From: Styela clava
Taxonomy: Eukaryota > Chordata > Ascidiacea > Stolidobranchia > Styelidae
DNA length: 64,000 bases
Assembly: GCF_964204865.1 (NCBI RefSeq)
Contig: NC_135252.1
Location: 5,725,383 to 5,789,382 of the forward strand
Direction of reading: 5' to 3'
Under the pieces are notes generated by a model. The model had not been told where the DNA came from. It ran no database searches and saw only the letters and a program-made list of their open reading frames with translations. This document shows, piece after piece, positions 1-12,509 of this stretch. Numbering within the stretch: position 1 is the stretch's first letter; every line of letters begins with the position of its first letter. The position numbers and the translations under genes are program-made.

Positions 1-362
1 TGTAAACTCATCCATCCTCGATCTCCAATCCCAACATGCCGCACAATTTCGGGAATTTTGAAATTCTAGAAATCAAGACAATATGTTTTATATCAAGTAA
101 ATTTGCTCAATTTGTACACGGTTGCAAATAGAATAACATTCTTCGTGCTCGGATGCCAAAAGAATTTTAATAGTGGGACCGAAGGAAAACATAAAATATA
201 TATATAATAAGTTATAATAAACTTTAAATATATATGACACCAGAGCGAACAAACTTTGAAAATTATAGACAAGCAGAATATTTTGGTAATAATTAGAAAT
301 ATATATAAGCAGGTGTGCGTACAAAAGTTAAATAAAAAAAAAGGGGAATCAGAATTACTCAC

Positions 363-476
363 TCTATAACCATTGGATAGTAGGAGGTCGTGCTTTGTCG
401 ACTTCCCTTTTTTTGCATAATTATCCGCGGCGTTGTGAAGACGTGCGATGATAGCAGGCAGGTTGAGGGTGGACAT
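363..476 (-). CDS. First coding exon of an unrecognised gene (partial)
   Basis: I do not recognise this protein. The exon opens with ATG at 476 and encodes 38 residues beginning MSTLNLPAIIARLHNAADN, with a basic patch (AKKGKSTKHD). It ends at a strong donor (AGA|gtgagt) in phase 0. In-frame readthrough continues into AT-rich sequence that does not look coding, so the splice is likely and the remaining exons lie beyond the left edge. No signal peptide or membrane segment is visible. It points the same way as its neighbour, the sorting nexin. It could be a chance ORF, but the start, donor and balanced composition argue for a real 5' exon. Confidence 0.5.
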
Positions 477-3400
477 GATATATTATTGTTGCCTCTTATT
501 TCTTTACAAAGGATATATCATTGTTTTTGAAACTGCACAATGGTGCGGTGCAAACAATTAACTAATCAAATAGTTGAATCAACCCAGAGGAAATAAACCC
601 ATGCGACCATTAACTTAAAACACTAACATAAAGGGCACTATAACTCTCATCTTGCACGAAACATTTCCTCTCGTAACCTGCAAAATAATATGTCTACAAC
701 GGAAGATGAAAATAGTAAAGCAGTCAAATCTTTATTTCGTTCGTTGACTTCAAAGTCTTGCGGCCTAAAATGTTCTACGATTGAGCCCACGGTTGATAAC
801 AATGCTGTCGGTCGAATCTAAGCTTACCGATCAAAAGACTACAATGTTTTATACGCGCCTAACAAAAGAAATTATTGGAAAGCAAACTTGATTTCGCCTG
901 ACCTTTCCGCAGAAACAACAAGGGAATTTAGTTAACTTAACAAAACCAGCGGAGTGCAAACACACGATCAATTATTTTACATGAATGACCAGTGACAGTT
1001 CCCTACCTCGTGTCTTTCGGGAAAGGACAGCAATAAAAAATTAAATAATTCGGCTTTCTAGGTCCAATTTGTAAACCGCGCATTGGTGAATATAGACATG
1101 TACGTGGTAAACTGAATCCACAAGGAAGAATAAAAAGTTCCAACCTAGATTATTAAAGAATTTATAGTCCAGCAAACAGGTCTTTCCTAAACAAAATACA
1201 GTCGCCGAGCACAACAATCTATACCACGTAATGTGTATTACCGTATCGCGTCCAGCCAAACAAAAAACTTTCAATCAAATATATCAAACTGTAACTAACC
1301 GACTTGACTAGCAATTCCTGTTTTCCATCCGACAATAAACCAGTACTCACTCCTTATACACCATTCTCGCAAACAACATGAATTAAATGGGTATTGCCCT
1401 GAAAGTCCCACGCCATGTTTGACCAAGCTCCGTAATCCCACTTGATAGAATGGTTCGAGATAATCCCACGCCCTATTCATGATGCATCAGGAGAGTTGTC
1501 GACCAATATTTGATTTCGAAATTTTTATACTAATTTAATCACGTATGATATATTGTATCAAACGGATCATTGGAATAAAAAGTCCAGAATGACTTGAAGA
1601 TATCAATTTCGAAGATGATTTGATTAAATTAAAAGTATTTGCCCTTTATAGTGTTGGTAAAATATTACATTGTACCGCCTACAATAGGCACGAAGTATAT
1701 GTTTACACGTGTTTCGATTGATCACACAAACAAGTTAGAATTGTTTCGGTTTGTTTGGGGCGTCATTGTCTAAGAAAGTAACAGTTTAGCCCCACGTTAT
1801 AATAACAGTGAAACGATAATTATGTTATTGCACAGAATTTATTAATACATTTAATAGTATGATATTATGTCATCCATAAGCAATTATTAAAACAATTACA
1901 AAATATAATATTTGTTCAATAAATGATTGACATCAAATATACATAAGTCTGCACACATTACACAAAATACTGCTTCCAATGGGTATAACACATTACATAG
2001 GGTATATACTACCAATACCAATACTAACATATTATTGTCATGTAAGAAGGGATCATTGCAGAAACACAGATTAATGAAAGATAATCCCATAAAGTCAATC
2101 TAGGCATAATCTCAATGACCTTAAATACAACTGCAACAATTAACTATGAGGAAAAACAGGACCAACACATAGTAATACGCTATGATAGAGGGAATAGTTG
2201 ATTTTAGGAACTACTTTTTCTCAATATTTAGACTATATTATAATTATAACATATGAACTGACCCAAAATATGGAAAAACTAGACCAATATTTCCTAGAAT
2301 TGTTCGTGAGAAGACTGTGTATTCAAAATATAATGAAAAAAGGGCAAATTCATATATTTGGTACTCCGGGTGAAGGTATATGTATATGTATGTATATGTT
2401 GTGAAATTAACTGATATCTTGAGATGTGGAATTTTCAATTATATAGAATAGTGGTTCTCAAATGGTGCGGCGCACCGCACAAGCGGGGGCTTAGACAATT
2501 TTTTGAGGGGAAGTGAAGCTAATTGAGAATAAAAATATTTGTTAGATTTTATATTGCATGCCCTATTTTGGATATCTACATTCCATCAACGTATTTTCAA
2601 TGTGTTTTTCGAATAAAAGATACTTCGCCCTACTATCTATTATTTGTAGCTTATTGTTAGCTAGTTATTGAAGTGGGCATGAGACTTGACAAAGGCAATA
2701 AACTATTTCAAAAGTTACAAATTTTTGACGTTTTTGGGTAAGGTATGCTCATGAACAAGAAATTTCAACCGATAAAGTAGGTAACAAAATTTGCTTTTAT
2801 GTCAAAAATATAAGTTACGTCTCACAGCAAACAACTATTGTTTTTAAAATGGAAGTTATAGAAAAGGGGAACAGTATAGAATATTACTAAGTTATGGTGG
2901 CATTGTTTAATGGCTAAGTATATGCAAATTACAGGGAATCTTGTCTCATTTTACGCAACTAATTCATATACAGGAAGTCAGAGCTTTTCAGTATCGAATA
3001 GAAGTAGTTGAAAGGTGCAACAAAGATCCATATGTTACGATCATTAATCTGAAACTTGAGTATAGACTTTATAAATTGCAAGCTATGGCAAATCAAAATG
3101 GCCAAGCATTTATAGAGTATATGTAACAATCTTAAAACATGTCAAGATTTGAGTAAAAAACATACAATACAGTGCACATTTCAAGTGACAACATTAATAA
3201 AATATACAGATAAAAATATATACAAGAAATGATTTAATCAAAATGATAAGAAATTGGTAATTGTAATTCTGCAAAACTTTTTAGACACCTTGGATAATGA
3301 GAAATCACACATAATATTATTTAGTTAGCACAATTCCTGAAGACTGCCACCATCTCACTTATATGAAATTGAACACTAGAAGTGAGACACTGACGAAAAG

Positions 3401-3738
3401 TCATAAAATTTTCATGATCTCATATAAATATTGTTAAAAATTAATATACCAAAACAGAATCCCACACTTTATACATTATACTGTTTAAAATATGAAAAAT
3501 GGTATCATGTCTGAGCATATTATTATTAAGAGGGACATGCTTTCAGTAGGTATACAGATATGATAAAATAATAGTCTGTTATTATATAATTTGTACTACA
3601 TGAAAATACAGCAGTTAGAAGCATACAGATTGATCAAGAAAATTGTACAAAAACACATTCATAATATGACAATCACAACTATGTGGAAGCAGCGTCAAGC
3701 TGATCAAGTTAACTTCGTAGAAATAATGAAACAACGTT
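477..3738. other. Intergenic region, no gene recognised
   Basis: This is AT-rich sequence between the 5' end of the left-edge gene and the last exon of the sorting nexin. The short ORFs on both strands lack family resemblance and splice support. A hAT-like repeat remnant lies at about 2449-2700. The part next to 477 should contain the promoter of the left-edge gene, but I could not identify a specific element. Confidence 0.5.
2449..2700 (+). repeat. hAT-like nonautonomous element remnant
   Basis: It starts with agtggttctcaaa, the typical hAT-type terminal repeat, followed by a CG-rich run and a body shared with copies at 42980-43165, 45031-45332 and 32811-32985. Shared words include gatatctacattccat and ttatttgtagcttatt. 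The 3' terminal repeat is not clear in this copy. Confidence 0.6.
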
Positions 3739-6700
3739 CTATTGGAGATTGTCATACATCCGAGCTGTATCCTGTAATTTACTCACTATGTTCTGATAGA
3801 AGACAACTTGTTGTTGCACAAAACTTTTCATATAAGCAGCAAAATCTCCAACCCTGCAAAATAAGGTCAGTTTAGTCAATCTTGATAAACAAACGTACAT
3901 GGTGTCCATAAAGTCTGGAAACATAGGATAATTAGATTTTTTCAATATGTTATTTAAACTAATATTATTTTCACTATTTACGATAATTATTATTACCGAT
4001 AATATCACTAAAAATATCATGTGTACCCAGACTTTACGGACAGGACACTCTGCATATACATATAAAAGTCAAATACAAAACCAAATTCATCGACAACTTG
4101 ATATCGGCTTAGCTATATCATTATATCAGTAAATGCAATGACAAAATTTGTATCAGAGCAATTCAAAACTATGGTTGTTTTCCCAAACTAGGACCCTAGG
4201 AAACTTATTCTATACTTTATCATTGCAAAGTTTTTAATGTTTATTTGAGATCATGTTATTGAGATTTTTCAGGAATTCATTTTTGTTGCAAGTCTGCAAC
4301 TAAATTAAATCACTTCGGAAGACAAAATGACCATTCAGTTATTTTATTTAGACCGGTACCTAAATTTCTAAAAGACAACTAAGAGCTGTCAAATATATAA
4401 CGAGACTAGGAAAACATGGCAATGTTTACAACCATGCATAAAAATCTGTTGAGTGAAAAAATATCTTAAATGGCTGCTAAAGTTTCAAATGTCTTCATTG
4501 GCAAGTTGCTGATTAGTCAATGTTACAGAAGTTTACAAGGAAGTCAATGCTTGAGAAACTTCCTTTGTGGAAACCAGTTTCCTTGCTCTTTAACCAGTTT
4601 CTTGAAAAGAATCACATTCATTATATCTATTGTCATATGAGGATGCCTGACACATAGAAAAACCTTGGTCAGGCCTAATTCTGAGGTCTGAACATTAGTA
4701 TAGTAATGGCAAAGCATGTATTCATTTAAGTTGTCTCTGACATCTAAATTATAAACTTTATGAGTGAGAACTTATAAATTACACTTGTGTTTTAATAATC
4801 ACAATTAAGTTTGTGCTTTAGGGTATATCATATGAATATAAAATATTTATAATGAAACAATCGATGCAACAAATGCACAAATAATTTTGTTTTTTTAATG
4901 ATATAATTTCCTCTCATTCGCAGCATTATTAAAAGAGACAGTGGTGCGATAAAACAGTATTTTCGAAACACCACATGTGTTATTTATAATGCTGGATACA
5001 TATGGTGATTGCTGAAATTATTGAATTTTTGAGTCTTTCATTTGGTGATAATTTTAATTTGAGATTTTGAAAATGAAATTTTCTTTGGCATATGCTTTTT
5101 ATCAATAAAGATTTGCTTTGTGGGTGTATACTGAAAACAAAATTCATTTTATGTTACTAAAAAGCAGATTTAGTAGTTATCATTGTAATGCTGTTAAAGT
5201 ATATATATGCATTCATTTTGGTTTTGATTTGTTGGAATTGGAACTACTGTCGAATATAATATTCATATGTCTAGGTTCATATTATGGTCATCTTGAAATT
5301 AGGCTTCAGTCTGATATAGGGCAGCGTTATTGGAAATCAATACATTCTTTCCACTTGATATTATTAACAACACAAGGAATGCACAAAGGGATGAAAGAAT
5401 ATTGCTGATGAGAACATTGATCACTGCATTTGCTTTAATTAAGACATCTGTTGTTATTAGTGAAACATTCATTTTACTGACAATAAGGCAATTTATCTTA
5501 GAAAATCGTTGATTGAAAATTTAAAACTACTGGGAGATAGAGCATCTGAAACAAATATTTACAGAAACAGAGTAAATAAGCTAGCACTGTGTAAAACATT
5601 CATAACCTTTGTGCACGGCACAGTTGTGAAGTTGTATATAATGAAATAATCCACAGGGAATTTAACATTCGCAGACAGAATATGAAGTCAATCTAGATAC
5701 TTCCCCTCGGTTTTTCACGATTTTAGTATAATACCACCTAACTTATCATATATACCATTTGAACAACTGCTATTTATATCAACTATATTTTACAGATATG
5801 CACCGAAATGGCAACTCCAAACTATACAGGGTGTCCATGAGGTCCCTTTACAATTTTGATATGAAGTCAGTTCTCAATATATCCTAACCAGGTTTGTTGT
5901 TTTTAAATCAGTAATTGTTCAAGTATTTTTACCTTATTTAATACATATGTAAGGATCAAAACTATATATGGTATCGATGAATTCCCTTTGCAATTTTAAG
6001 ACTATTTGGACACCCCATATATTGTATGTATCAATCCCATTATTCTTTTCAAATTGTTAGAAATAAAATGTTTCTATTCCACAATTGATAGAATGATCAT
6101 AATATTAACGGGTTATAGTTTCAAAATGATCAAATTTGTTGATTCAAAATTTGAAAAATATCAAAATCATACAGATACAGGCCTATCAAGCCAATCCTTT
6201 ACTCACTATTACATTGCATTTGTCAAATGCTAATTCATAAGTTTAACATAAATACAATAGCAGTGGCTAAAAATGAATAAATATATTGGCAATTGGATGA
6301 CTATATATATTAAATATATATTTGCAAACTCGAAGCGAAAACGACCGACTCATATTATCACAATAGAATCATAACCAGAATAAGGAAATTGATATTGCTG
6401 GTGAATGACAAGCATCATGTCAACTTCTATTCAGTACAAAGTAAAGTAGCATTGATCAGTATTGCAATATGGAGTCATTAAAATTGCATGAGGAAGCCTG
6501 ATTTGGATGACCATTCACTCAAGTAGAAACTAGAAAGTCTGATGTTATTATACATAAAATAAGTTACTTGAGACAAGTAACAAAGCTCACATGGGTTTGG
6601 AGTGGTGCAGTTTTATATATATGTGTATGACCAGTCCATAGTACATTTTGCATAAACTGATGATTGAGTGCAACTCAATGATTTAAATCAAGATTATATT

Positions 6701-9147
6701 TTATTATGATTAAGCGATTATAATTGAATTTCAATCAATTGATTTTCATCGTCTTACCTGTAATACTGCATGTGATTAATTTCTGCTTGAACGGCATATG
6801 AAAGAGTTTCAGCTCGTAATTTAGCATTTTCAACATCATCCTCTGTGTATTTTCCTTCTAGCTGAAGACGCATCATTTCTCGTTGCTTGTCTATCGCACT
6901 CTTATTATTGCCAAGGATAGTTGGGAAACACGCCATGATTCCTAAATTGTGAAAACACAGAACAAATTGTTAGTTGTAGTTACTAAGTGGACCGAGCTAA
7001 GTCTTAGAAACATGATTGCCATTGCACCTTTAATTATCCTGAAAGGGCCCCGCAGGTACAAACCCCATAGGTGACAATTATATGTGTCATAAAAACTAAA
7101 AAATGCTCCATATTTCACCAACCATCAACTATTATATGATGCATATATCGCAGGTACCACAATCCACATTCTTTATATTACCAAATTCTTTGTATTAAAT
7201 ACAGTATTTTAGAAGAGTGAATCATTATTTATAACTCATTTTCGAGCAATGGGGTATTTGTGAAGTACAATTATTCGGTACTGCCCATTAGAACCTACAT
7301 CAATGCATAGAAAATCTTCAGTAAATATTTTCTACCTTTATATTCATTGAGACCATCCAATAATGGATTCCAATCCTGTTTTGGTTGCTCTTGATACATC
7401 AACCCAATGTCCTCATAAGTTTTACCTGGAAGAATAGATTTAATTCAGCAATTTAATATACATAACTCTAATAAAACAATTCCAGTATCAGAAAAGGGCA
7501 GCCCGATCATGAACTATGACAAGCACAATAATATTGCCGAATATATGGATACAGACTTATTCATTTGAGTGTACAAACTTTGGTTAAAAAAATTGCAATC
7601 TGGGTGTTATGGTATACATATGACTTATATTGTCTCAGATTGCAAAGATCAGAATTAATCTGATTTCAGTTTTCCTGAATGGATTTGAAGGTTCATTTGA
7701 GCTACACTATTCCCATCAGTCACATTTAATTAGTTAGGCTACTTAATAAACTTTTATCAATATAATATAAATACACATATCCTCTTAATACATTTATTAA
7801 TTACTATACTTTATACATAAATATGATAGTATAATTCATAATTATACCTGTATGCTTTATTGCCTCTGTTAATGGTGCTGCATTTTGTCGCTTATCCATA
7901 GCAAATGAATCTCCTAATGCTCCGAAACACTGTCCCATTTTCTGGTATTCTTGCATTAACGGACCTTGACATTTTCTTGAATAAGCAGCACCATGAGCAA
8001 CAATTTGCTTTAATGATTCATCCATTGCCCTTGTAAACTGTGAATAGTATTGTAAAGTTTGCTCAGCAGTGGATAATTCCATTCTATTCTCAGTGACAGG
8101 TACAATAGTTGTACAAAACGCTCCGCCAACAGCTGGGTCACTTTCAGCTTTTCGTTTTCCTTCCTTCCATGCCTTTTCTGAATCTTTTGAAACAAGAAAG
8201 TGTTGAAATACTTCTGACTGGGATATGACTGGATGCAAAGACATTCTAGAAAGCCATCCTTGCAACTGGTGCATTCGTCCTTCTATGAATTCATCTTCAT
8301 ATCTCCCAGTAAGTTGCTTGTCTGGCAATGGAGGAACGGCAATAGTTACATTGAATTTCTTCACAAGCTGTTCCAACAACCAATCAAAGTGTTTGTAACG
8401 CCTCGATACAGTCTTCCCTGAATGGCTAGGTGTGATATTATACGTAATATAACTTTTGAACCCAGAAAACTTGCTCGCTTTTTGGGGATCAGATATAGTG
8501 CACGTGAAATGTTGCTGAGCAGTATTATCCCACATTGGACCATCCTCTGTTAAAACCATATGAATCTTAGGTTTAGATGATGTATCTGCTTTTATGTCAC
8601 CCAATATAAAAGATTCAGCCGGAGTAACACTGAAAGCTGAAAAAATGTTTCCGGTGAGACTGCTGAATAATCCTGTATTTTTTGCATTCTTCTTGGGTGA
8701 GTCGCTCTCTGATGATTTTTTAGTTGATCCCTCTCGAGCAGGTGATGAGGCTATTGGTACAGGTTGAGAGGTAGCTGTTGGCGCTTGGGCTGAGTAGTTT
8801 TGAACACCCCATGACGCTTCCCACTCATCATCATCCCCACCATCATAAACTTCCTCGTGTTGTTGTTGATTATCTCCATTGTATGATGTAGTTTCTTGTG
8901 GTTCGGGTGGAGCATAGGATTCATCATATTCTGCATCACCAACAGCACCATTGTCTTGCACCAATTCACAATACGCAGAAGGAAAAAGACCTACTGTTCC
9001 ATCAGAAGCTTGACCCTCCCACCATCCTTCACCTACATCTGGATTGGTCAATGTCACAATATCTCCTTCACGAAGAGCCAGCTCGTGATTATCAACAATT
9101 CCATCAAACTCATACAATACTGTAACTTTATCTCCCACCTGAGCCAT
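3739..9147 (-). CDS. SNX9: Sorting nexin of the SNX9/18/33 family (SH3-PX-BAR), complete
   Basis: Membrane-remodelling endocytic adaptor. Coding exons are 7848-9147, 7336-7425, 6758-6941 and 3739-3853. Phases match at every junction and give about 562 residues, close to the 570-630 of the family. Residues 1-65 form an SH3 domain (ALREGDIVTLTNPDVGEGWWEG, then GLFPSAYCELV). Residues 65-180 are a low-complexity acidic and Ser-rich linker. A PX domain follows at about 215-325 (SRRYKHFDWLLEQL phosphoinositide-binding region; PPLPDKQLTGRY). The rest is the BAR-type SNX dimerisation domain, ending FVQQQVVFYQNIVSKLQ. The family binds dynamin and N-WASP and acts at clathrin-coated pits. The start is the first in-frame ATG before the SH3 domain. 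The first exon carries about 77% of the protein, and the last intron (about 2.9 kb) holds repeats. Whether this is SNX9, 18 or 33 is not resolved; invertebrates often have one ancestral gene. Confidence 0.95.
3901..4048. repeat. Short terminal-inverted-repeat element (MITE-like)
   Basis: The left end ggtgtccataaagtctgg is inverted at the right end (ccagactttacggaca and the following bases), enclosing about 110 bp of AT-rich DNA. The ends resemble mariner-type GGTGTCC termini. It lies in the last intron of the sorting nexin. Confidence 0.6.
5826..6016. repeat. Second short inverted-repeat element with GGGTGTCCA ends
   Basis: Starts acagggtgtccatgaggtcc and ends tttggacacccc, so the outer 10 bases are inverted copies with one mismatch. 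An internal near-repeat (ccctttacaattttga and ccctttgcaattttaa) is present. It lies in the last sorting-nexin intron and is probably related to the element at 3901. Confidence 0.5.
7010..7085 (+). repeat. tRNA-SINE-like fragment
   Basis: The segment ccccgcaggtacaaacccc followed by ataggtgacaattatatgtg matches the region of the 9541-9870 element that contains a B-box-like ggtacgaatcc. It sits in a sorting-nexin intron. Confidence 0.45.
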
Positions 9148-9540
9148 ACTGATTTTACAAAGATTGCTACTTATTTATAGATGTTATTTAAAAAATAAAC
9201 CTATTTCTATGATGCAACACAATATATAAGTAAAAGTGCTCTCACTTCTCTTTACAGTTTTAACACATATGGACATAGCTAATACATGGCATGAAAAAAT
9301 TTAAGTTTTCATAGCACAAATTTTAACCAAACTATCAACCTTGGATAGCCCAAAAAGTGTGACTAGGCATAAACTAGACTGAAGAGAAGATCTAACTTAA
9401 AACCATAGAGTAAAAAAACCACAACCACAACATTCAATTTTAAATATCATTACACTGTTACAATTGTACAACCAGTGAATGCCATAGTAATTTTCACGAC
9501 TGAAATCAAGGCCGATATATTTAATAGAAAACAGGATAAG

Positions 9541-9870
9541 CCAGTTAAACTGACTCGACGGTGCGGCGCATTGTGATAAGCGTTAGGATTAAGCTTGCCA
9601 CATCATTTCTGATTACCCTGCATGGCTTCACAGGTACGAATCCTGTAGGGTATAATTATGTGCGAGAGGATTGCTGGACTCATCATAGCCGTAGGGTGAT
9701 TCACGTAACCAATGGTCACCATCAAGTCCATGCAACTGACAACAAAGAAATAACTGGCTAACTAATCCCATACTGACATGCCCGACATGGACTCGTATCC
9801 GGACGAGATGCTGTGGTGTGCCATACTTCCATATGACAGTATGATCAAGCTGTATTATCGGCTTTCCCAT
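9541..9870 (-). repeat. Dispersed repeat with tRNA-like B-box (SINE-like)
   Basis: The reverse complement contains cttgatggtg, then ggttacgtgaaccacccta-like and tccagcaatcctctcgcaca-like blocks. The same order occurs at 63020-63330. The plus strand shows ggtacgaatcc, one mismatch from a Pol III B box. Fragments of the same family occur at 7010, 30990, 33985, 35110, 41270 and 63020. Confidence 0.55.
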
Positions 9871-10664
9871 TCCCTGGAATTTCTCCTTCTATCTAAGTGT
9901 GATAATGACAATCCCAATAGTAATCAAGCATATTGTTCTAAGAATTTAAATATACAGATATAGTTCCAGTAACAATAGACTGTTAGAAAAGAGATTTGCA
10001 TAATACAGGTAGACGGGTCTTGTGTGGTTTCTTACCACAATAACTTTTAGTGTAGCATATGCAGTATATGATGTGATTATGAGTTGTGACAACGTAGTGA
10101 CATAATTTTCGGATGACTTAGTCAGGTGGGGGTTAGGAATAACACAAGCAAAAAAGGTTTTATGCCCAGCCCACTAGACTAATATTGTTACTTTTGTAAG
10201 TTTGTTTAACAATTATTATTCTCACACAAATTTTGCTTTTTCCAGGGGCATGCTTGTCAGCTTGGAAAATTCCAGTGATTAATAACCACATTCTGACATT
10301 CAATATTGCGATGATACAACTCAGCAATACCTGAATACTGCACTAACCTGATACAGTGATAAGTAAACATTATCAAACCATTGTCTGTTGGTCAGTCCTG
10401 GTCTATTGTGATCTTCTGCTATTTCTGTATTCTGATACCTGTAGGCCTATATCATTCTTCGACTTATACAGGATTGCGTGTGAGATCTCATACTTTCATC
10501 TCTGCATTGAGGCATTTGTTCGCCTGCTACTGCTACACCACCAATTGCCGCTAAATTAATTTCGGATATTACTTCAATTCATGATAGTTACGGCTGACTT
10601 GATTTGTGAAAATGAAATCTACTGATATTTCTTCTCTGACAGTTCATCCGACATCGGTCGCGTC

Positions 10665-10907
10665 ATGAGAACATTTGCAGAACTGCGATTCCAGGCGCCC
10701 ACCAACTTGCTCAAAACTGCAGAAACTAGTTCTGTTGCAAGCAGGGGTGGTTATCCGGATAATGCTGATCGGTTGAACTGGATTTTTTATTACCTTTTGA
10801 AACAACAACAAGGAATGGAAAAATACAAAGAATACCAACAACAACATAATAACAAAACGTACGTTCCGTATCCAATAAATAGAAGTAAGGTTAGCAAAAT
10901 GCGATAA
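10665..10907 (+). CDS. Small ORF or last exon of an unrecognised small protein
   Basis: Encodes 80 residues from ATG at 10665 (MRTFAELRFQAPTNLLKTAE...) and is notably richer in GC than its surroundings. The open frame continues upstream to an acceptor-like ctgacag just before 10642 (SSDIGRV precedes the Met), so it may be a terminal exon. Features are a hydrophobic aromatic stretch (LNWIFYYLLKQQQ), a Gln/Asn-rich segment and a basic C-terminus. The size and the GGYPDNADRLNW motif recall small mitochondrial proteins, but I cannot assign a family. It is the only plus-strand ORF in the left half with coding-like composition. Confidence 0.4.
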   Translation: MRTFAELRFQAPTNLLKTAETSSVASRGGYPDNADRLNWIFYYLLKQQQGMEKYKEYQQQHNNKTYVPYPINRSKVSKMR

Positions 10908-12509
10908 CAGCTGTAAAAATATTCCGCTGAAAATTCAACTGGAAATTTTGTAGACTCTTCCTTACGAAACTTCGGCTGTGTTACGACATTTCAACGTAAT
11001 TATTTGATCAGTTCATCATCAATCGATCAGTTCAATCAATTGTAATCGATGTTCTAACTATCCGGTTAACGGGTTAACTGACCAGATAAAATACAAATAT
11101 ACGAATACATATATCAGTTATCCTAATTTTATTTATAGTTAAAGTTTATTTTTGCGCAAACATAAAGTTAAAACAGGCAAATGGGGAGACACCTGGAACT
11201 CGTCCAACACCTGTAATCAATTCAAAACGTAATATGCCTAATGTGCAGTTCAGCGTTCGTCAAAATTAGATAGACTTGTCCAAAAATCAATAGATATGTA
11301 AATCCTATCGTATCCAGATCCCTAGTCACAAGTCAAATCTAGTCACTACCGTTTCTGATTATACTAGATTTTATAAACAATCGTGAAATGTATAAAAAGG
11401 AGTATATACTACTACGGTTAAGCCAATCTTATTTTGAAAATCATAAGTAGTTACGTTGGCATCAATAAGGCCTATTCCAAGTGGGGTTGGGATTCTGGGG
11501 GAGAATTGAAAATTTCAAGATCACAATTTTCTGGGATTAAACAAATTTGAAAAAAGTAGGCTACTAACATAAGCTGAAAATTTGATAAGTACACACATTT
11601 ATTTCCTGTCAGAAGGATGTTTCTCCAACCCTTGACCTCATAAATATTTTTCGATTCTTATTTTGTAAGATTGCGCTCACAAACCAGTTTGAATTTTCAT
11701 AAAAATAATTTTGTTTCAAACTATTTAGCCATCCGCTATTCGAAATGATAGCTGACGGCTAGTCTATTGAAAAAATTTTTGGATTTACGTTTAGTTAACT
11801 GCAATTAAACTGAAACTCCACGAAAGACCAAAATGACCATTGAGTTATTTTATTTATACCCAAGTTTTGGAATCACAATTAAAAAATGACAAATAAATAG
11901 CAAAAACCACGAAAACGATGTAAGCCTATATCGCCATGCCTGAAATTCTGTCTTTGTGAGTAGTCTCTGAGCGGATTTCTAATGTTACAGAAGTAAACAA
12001 GAAAGCCGGTGACATCGTATCCTTATATAAAAGTTGTTTGGACTCGTCATTATAATCGGAAAAACTTTGGATGAAAGAAAAGTGATTTTATTAAAATTAA
12101 AAAATAATATTTTTGAATTTATTTTCAAAAAATCATTAGCAGACACTATTACACATATATATCTTAAAACAAACGCTGCTATTTTACTGCTGGGTAAATA
12201 TATTATTTTAATTTAAGTATCCGTATTTATTCAAATTACTTATTCGTGTTTACAAGCAAATTCAAATATAATAAAATTTTAGTATTGACCACAATTGATT
12301 TAAGTTCAATGTCTAAATCTTAGTATATATTGATCCGACGAGCTAAATATTACAACACAAATTGTAATTACGAGTTCAATCGTATATCATCGTATATGAT
12401 AAAATGGATCAAAAAAATATGCGTAAAATGGAATATATATATATATGTGAAACAAAATATAGAAAAATAACCGAAAAAACATTAGTAATCCGGAGGTATC
12501 AAAAAGTTG

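Larger units (their letters stand above)
9148..12509. other. Intergenic region upstream of the sorting nexin
   Basis: Contains the upstream region of the sorting nexin (right after 9147), a dispersed repeat at 9541-9870, a small plus-strand ORF at 10665-10907, and from 11557 the 3' flank of the first NAAA duplication unit. Nothing else was recognised. The block at about 11810-12020 has a diverged relative at 4310-4560. Confidence 0.5.

Noticed and set aside
8896..9180. Plus-strand ORFs antisense to the sorting nexin
   Set aside because: Shadows of the SH3-encoding exon; no independent support.
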